From the IMG/VR virus record IMGVR_UViG_3300025870_000061, positions 1-26,833 of that record: a stretch of 26,833 nucleotides of DNA, one strand, 5' to 3'. Below, piece after piece: positions 24,365-26,833 of this stretch (positions are counted from its first letter, which is position 1; each line of letters opens with the position of its first letter). The notes beneath the pieces are model-generated. The model saw only the letters and a program-made list of their open reading frames with translations. It was not told the origin of the DNA and made no database searches. The stretch is from a virus. A program made the position numbers and the translations under genes.

Positions 24365-26751
24365 TGACAACTTACTCTAATATACGATACGCAGCAGCAG
24401 GAGTCACAGAGTACGCTACTGCAAATGACCTCCCTAATAGTGCTGCAGCGGGTTCTCAAGCTTTTGTAGCAGACAATAACCGACTTTATATTTGGAACGG
24501 TACTGGGTGGTACAACATTGCTCTTATCAATACAAATCCAAGTATAAGTGGGGTATCTTCAAGCTATGACTTAGCACAAGATGGTACTGCTACGACTGTA
24601 ACGATTGTTGCTTCAGACCCAGAAGGTCTGCCAATTACTTATTCTCTAGCATCCGATACCTCTGGGAGCACAGCAACAGTAGTTCAAGGCACTGGAGCGA
24701 GCACAAACGTCTTTACGATTACTCCTTCAACCTCAGATGCAAATGCGGGAACGTTTACTCTTACATTTCGTGCAAGCGATGGAGTTAATATTGCCACCGC
24801 ACCGGCTGAATTTAGTTTAGCATTTCAAGTTGTAAACAGTTCTTATACTAGTGCTCTTATAACTTCTGTAGGTGCTGATAACGCTGTGAATAATGCTTTT
24901 ATTGATAGCAGCACTAACTCTCATACTATAACAGTTTCGGGAGACGCACATCAGACTACTTTTAGCCCTTATCGACAGGGAGGTTATAGTCTTCATTTTC
25001 CGGGAGCTGTTAGGATGGATCTAGGCTTTTCCACTCTGAATTCTGGAAATTGGACATTTGAATGTTGGGCTAAAATTGAGGCGGGCGAAGTTCTTCTTGG
25101 AAAGTACAATGGAGGAAACCAATTAGAAGCGTTTGGAATAAGTCCTACAACAGGTTATATGTACACGCATACAGGAGCAGGAGTAGAAACACCTACGTGC
25201 AACAATGATTTAAGGGATGGAAATTGGCACTACCTTGTCTGGGAACGGTACAATGGTACATATTACTATTGGGCGGATGGATCTCTAGAGACGAGTTTTG
25301 CTAATACGGAAACACCCGCAGGCGGAGGCAACTGGAGTTTGGGAGGTTGGAGCGCAGGCCAATTCACCGGCAATATAAAAGAAGCACGTCTTAGTTTAAC
25401 TACTGCTGTATACACTGGAAGCGCTCCCACTACACCAACAGAACCACAAACCACTGCTAAATCTACTGACGCATTTTTTACCGGAGTAGGTCTAGCGGTA
25501 AAAGATTATTCCAGCAACAATCGAACTTTTACTCCTCCTGCAACATTAGAAGTACAACCAACAGCGCCGTACGACTATACTCAGTACTCCTCTGCAGGTA
25601 ATGGAGGCTCAATGTCTTTTGATGGTACTGGAGACTATTTGACTATTAGTAACGACGCTTCACTATCCTTTGGCACAGGGGAGTTTACATTTGAATTTTG
25701 GATGTATAGAACCGCAAAGAATGGGACCTACCAATCAATTGTAAGCGCACTTGATGAAAGTGGGACCGGAGCGCAGATGGGATTTTTTGCTCACTCCACT
25801 GATACAATTCAGTTTTATTCGAGTAATGGAAACCTTCATATAACATCAAACACAATTAAGAGCAATACATGGCATCATATTTGTGCGACGAGAAACTCGT
25901 CTAGTGTGTTAAAAATATATATTGACGGCATAGAAGGCTACTCAGCAACAATTACAGATAATTTTAACACTGGTGCTAATGGTTTAAATGTAGGTAGAGA
26001 TCTTAGCTCTGGCAATGGCACATTTGCAGGTTCTGTTGCAGACGTAAGGTTAGTTAAAGGCACAGTAGTTTATACAGCTAACTTTACTCCGCCTACAGCC
26101 CCGCTCACAGCTATCACTAACACGTCTTTGCTTCTCAAGGGTACCAACGCTGGCATCATCGACAAGTCTCAGACTGTTCAGGCTATTACTTTAAACGGTG
26201 ATACTAAGTCGTCTACAACTCAGAGTAAGTATTTAACTTCATCCATAAAATTTGATGGCAATGATTATATGTTGATGCAGGATATAGAACTTGGGAGCGC
26301 AAACTATACTGTTGAATGCTGGGCTTGGATATCTGCACAAGGAGGCACTGCTGGAATACTTTCAAAAGGCTCGCCCGGAGCTTTGTCTGCTGCAACCTGG
26401 TCGCTAGAGTTTAGTAGTAGTAACAATTATGCTGCTTTGTATATTAATTCTACTGGCTCTTCGGCTTATATAATTACAGGTTCAACAAATTTAATAACTA
26501 GTAGTTGGAACCACATTGCTGTCACAAGATCAGGCAATGAAACAAAATTATTTGTAAATGGTGTGCAAGACGGTTCAACTTATACTGGCAATTACACAGT
26601 AGCAACCGGCGGAGATTTTTATCTCGGAGGTGGATTTTATGCTCCAACATCAAGAACTATTACAGGTTATATGTCTGATGTACGAATAACAAAAGGTCTC
26701 GCTCGGTACACCTCAGCATTCACACCGCCTACAGCGGCATTACAAGGATAA
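24364..26751 (+). CDS. Adhesin with cadherin-like and three LamG lectin domains
   Basis: This 795-aa protein opens with a fibre knob motif (ANDLPNSAAAGSQAFVADN ... LYIWNGTGWYNI, about 20-55). A cadherin/Ig-like beta domain follows at about 65-155 (ASDPEGLPITYSL ... GTFTLTFRASDGVN). Then come three laminin-G/concanavalin-like domains near 205-345, 415-575 and 625-785. Each has the signs of the fold: F(D/P)G...L at entry, WTFECW / FTFEFW / YTVECW, a W(H/N)(Y/H)(L/I) strand, then G.....VRLxKG and the YTxxFTPPTA linker, which is clear after the second and third. Such domains bind glycans, so this is probably a receptor-binding fibre or virion decoration that holds the phage to cell-surface polysaccharide. 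The start sits on the last base of the preceding stop (TAATG). The gene ends four bases before the next ATG. The glycan target is unknown. Confidence 0.85.
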   Translation: MTTYSNIRYAAAGVTEYATANDLPNSAAAGSQAFVADNNRLYIWNGTGWYNIALINTNPSISGVSSSYDLAQDGTATTVTIVASDPEGLPITYSLASDTSGSTATVVQGTGASTNVFTITPSTSDANAGTFTLTFRASDGVNIATAPAEFSLAFQVVNSSYTSALITSVGADNAVNNAFIDSSTNSHTITVSGDAHQTTFSPYRQGGYSLHFPGAVRMDLGFSTLNSGNWTFECWAKIEAGEVLLGKYNGGNQLEAFGISPTTGYMYTHTGAGVETPTCNNDLRDGNWHYLVWERYNGTYYYWADGSLETSFANTETPAGGGNWSLGGWSAGQFTGNIKEARLSLTTAVYTGSAPTTPTEPQTTAKSTDAFFTGVGLAVKDYSSNNRTFTPPATLEVQPTAPYDYTQYSSAGNGGSMSFDGTGDYLTISNDASLSFGTGEFTFEFWMYRTAKNGTYQSIVSALDESGTGAQMGFFAHSTDTIQFYSSNGNLHITSNTIKSNTWHHICATRNSSSVLKIYIDGIEGYSATITDNFNTGANGLNVGRDLSSGNGTFAGSVADVRLVKGTVVYTANFTPPTAPLTAITNTSLLLKGTNAGIIDKSQTVQAITLNGDTKSSTTQSKYLTSSIKFDGNDYMLMQDIELGSANYTVECWAWISAQGGTAGILSKGSPGALSAATWSLEFSSSNNYAALYINSTGSSAYIITGSTNLITSSWNHIAVTRSGNETKLFVNGVQDGSTYTGNYTVATGGDFYLGGGFYAPTSRTITGYMSDVRITKGLARYTSAFTPPTAALQG

Positions 26752-26755
26752 TATA

Positions 26756-26833
26756 ATGGCTACTAACTTTCCAAACAGTCCTTCAAACGGAGATACTCAT
26801 ACTTTTGGAGGCGCTACCTATACTTACAACTCT
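26756..26833 (+). CDS. Start of another fibre-type gene (partial)
   Basis: The first 26 codons are visible, reading MATNFPNSPSNGDTHTFGGA and then TYTYNS, and the gene runs off the right edge. This is the knob start (NFPxSPxxGDxxxxGGxTYxY) seen at the beginning of many marine phage fibre proteins. It matches the motif at the start of the LamG gene. AAGGA at 26744-26748 lies seven bases upstream. The adhesion cassette therefore continues beyond the window. Confidence 0.75.
   Translation, partial: MATNFPNSPSNGDTHTFGGATYTYNS

Noticed and set aside
24840-26751. Possible diversity-generating retroelement target in the lectin-type adhesin
   Set aside because: No reverse transcriptase, template repeat or accessory gene is in the window, and the LamG domains show no pair of near-identical repeats differing only at A positions.

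Overview
The window is about 26.8 kb of a tailed double-stranded DNA bacteriophage (or prophage), all coded on the + strand. It holds the distal tail module and the start of a very long series of adhesion genes. The gene order tape measure, gpM, gpL, gpK, gpI, gpJ is that of the lambda-type long, flexible, non-contractile tail, so a siphovirus of a Gram-negative host is the best reading. The fibre genes carry motifs I associate with marine phages: NFPNSP starts, GIGTxxP repeats, LDDYEEGT, a BppU-like N-domain, and LamG domains ending in YTxxFTPPTA. With the AT-rich composition this suggests a marine proteobacterial phage. Nothing in the window identifies the host or shows integration.

Layout. 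Bases 1-69 hold the end of an upstream gene. Bases 53-10684 are the tail-tip assembly operon: tape measure, gpM-, gpL-, gpK-, gpI- and gpJ-like genes. All are joined by ATGA or TAATG overlaps, apart from an 11-base overlap between K and I. A central or side fibre of 1152 aa follows without a gap (10684-14142). After a short hairpin come two small conserved phage genes (14186-14718).

The only sizeable intergenic gap (14719-14837) holds a striking regulatory region. It has an exact sigma-70 consensus promoter: TTGACA, 17 bp, TATAAT, with an extended -10. A 16-bp palindrome covers the -10 through the predicted start site. The short leader contains a CTCC/GGAG hairpin that would hide the only Shine-Dalgarno-like sequence. 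Downstream of this promoter lies a second, tightly packed set that runs out of the window. It comprises a BppU-like 111-aa protein, an unrecognised 1010-aa protein, a 480-aa virion-type protein, a 1563-aa repeat fibre with an inserted propeller-like region, a 795-aa protein with a cadherin-like domain and three LamG lectin domains, and the start of another fibre.

How they work together. The tape measure sets tail length. M, L, K, I and J build the tip, with L probably carrying an Fe-S cluster and K carrying two peptidase-like active sites. J and the fibres contact the host surface. The second half looks like a multi-fibre host-recognition cassette with its own host-type promoter, so it could be expressed and repressed separately from the tail operon. 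I see no defence genes, reverse transcriptase, CRISPR array, tRNA, transposase or integrase. The most interesting unknowns are the regulatory region at 14719-14837, the 1010-aa protein, and the domain insertions in gpL, gpJ and the 1563-aa fibre.
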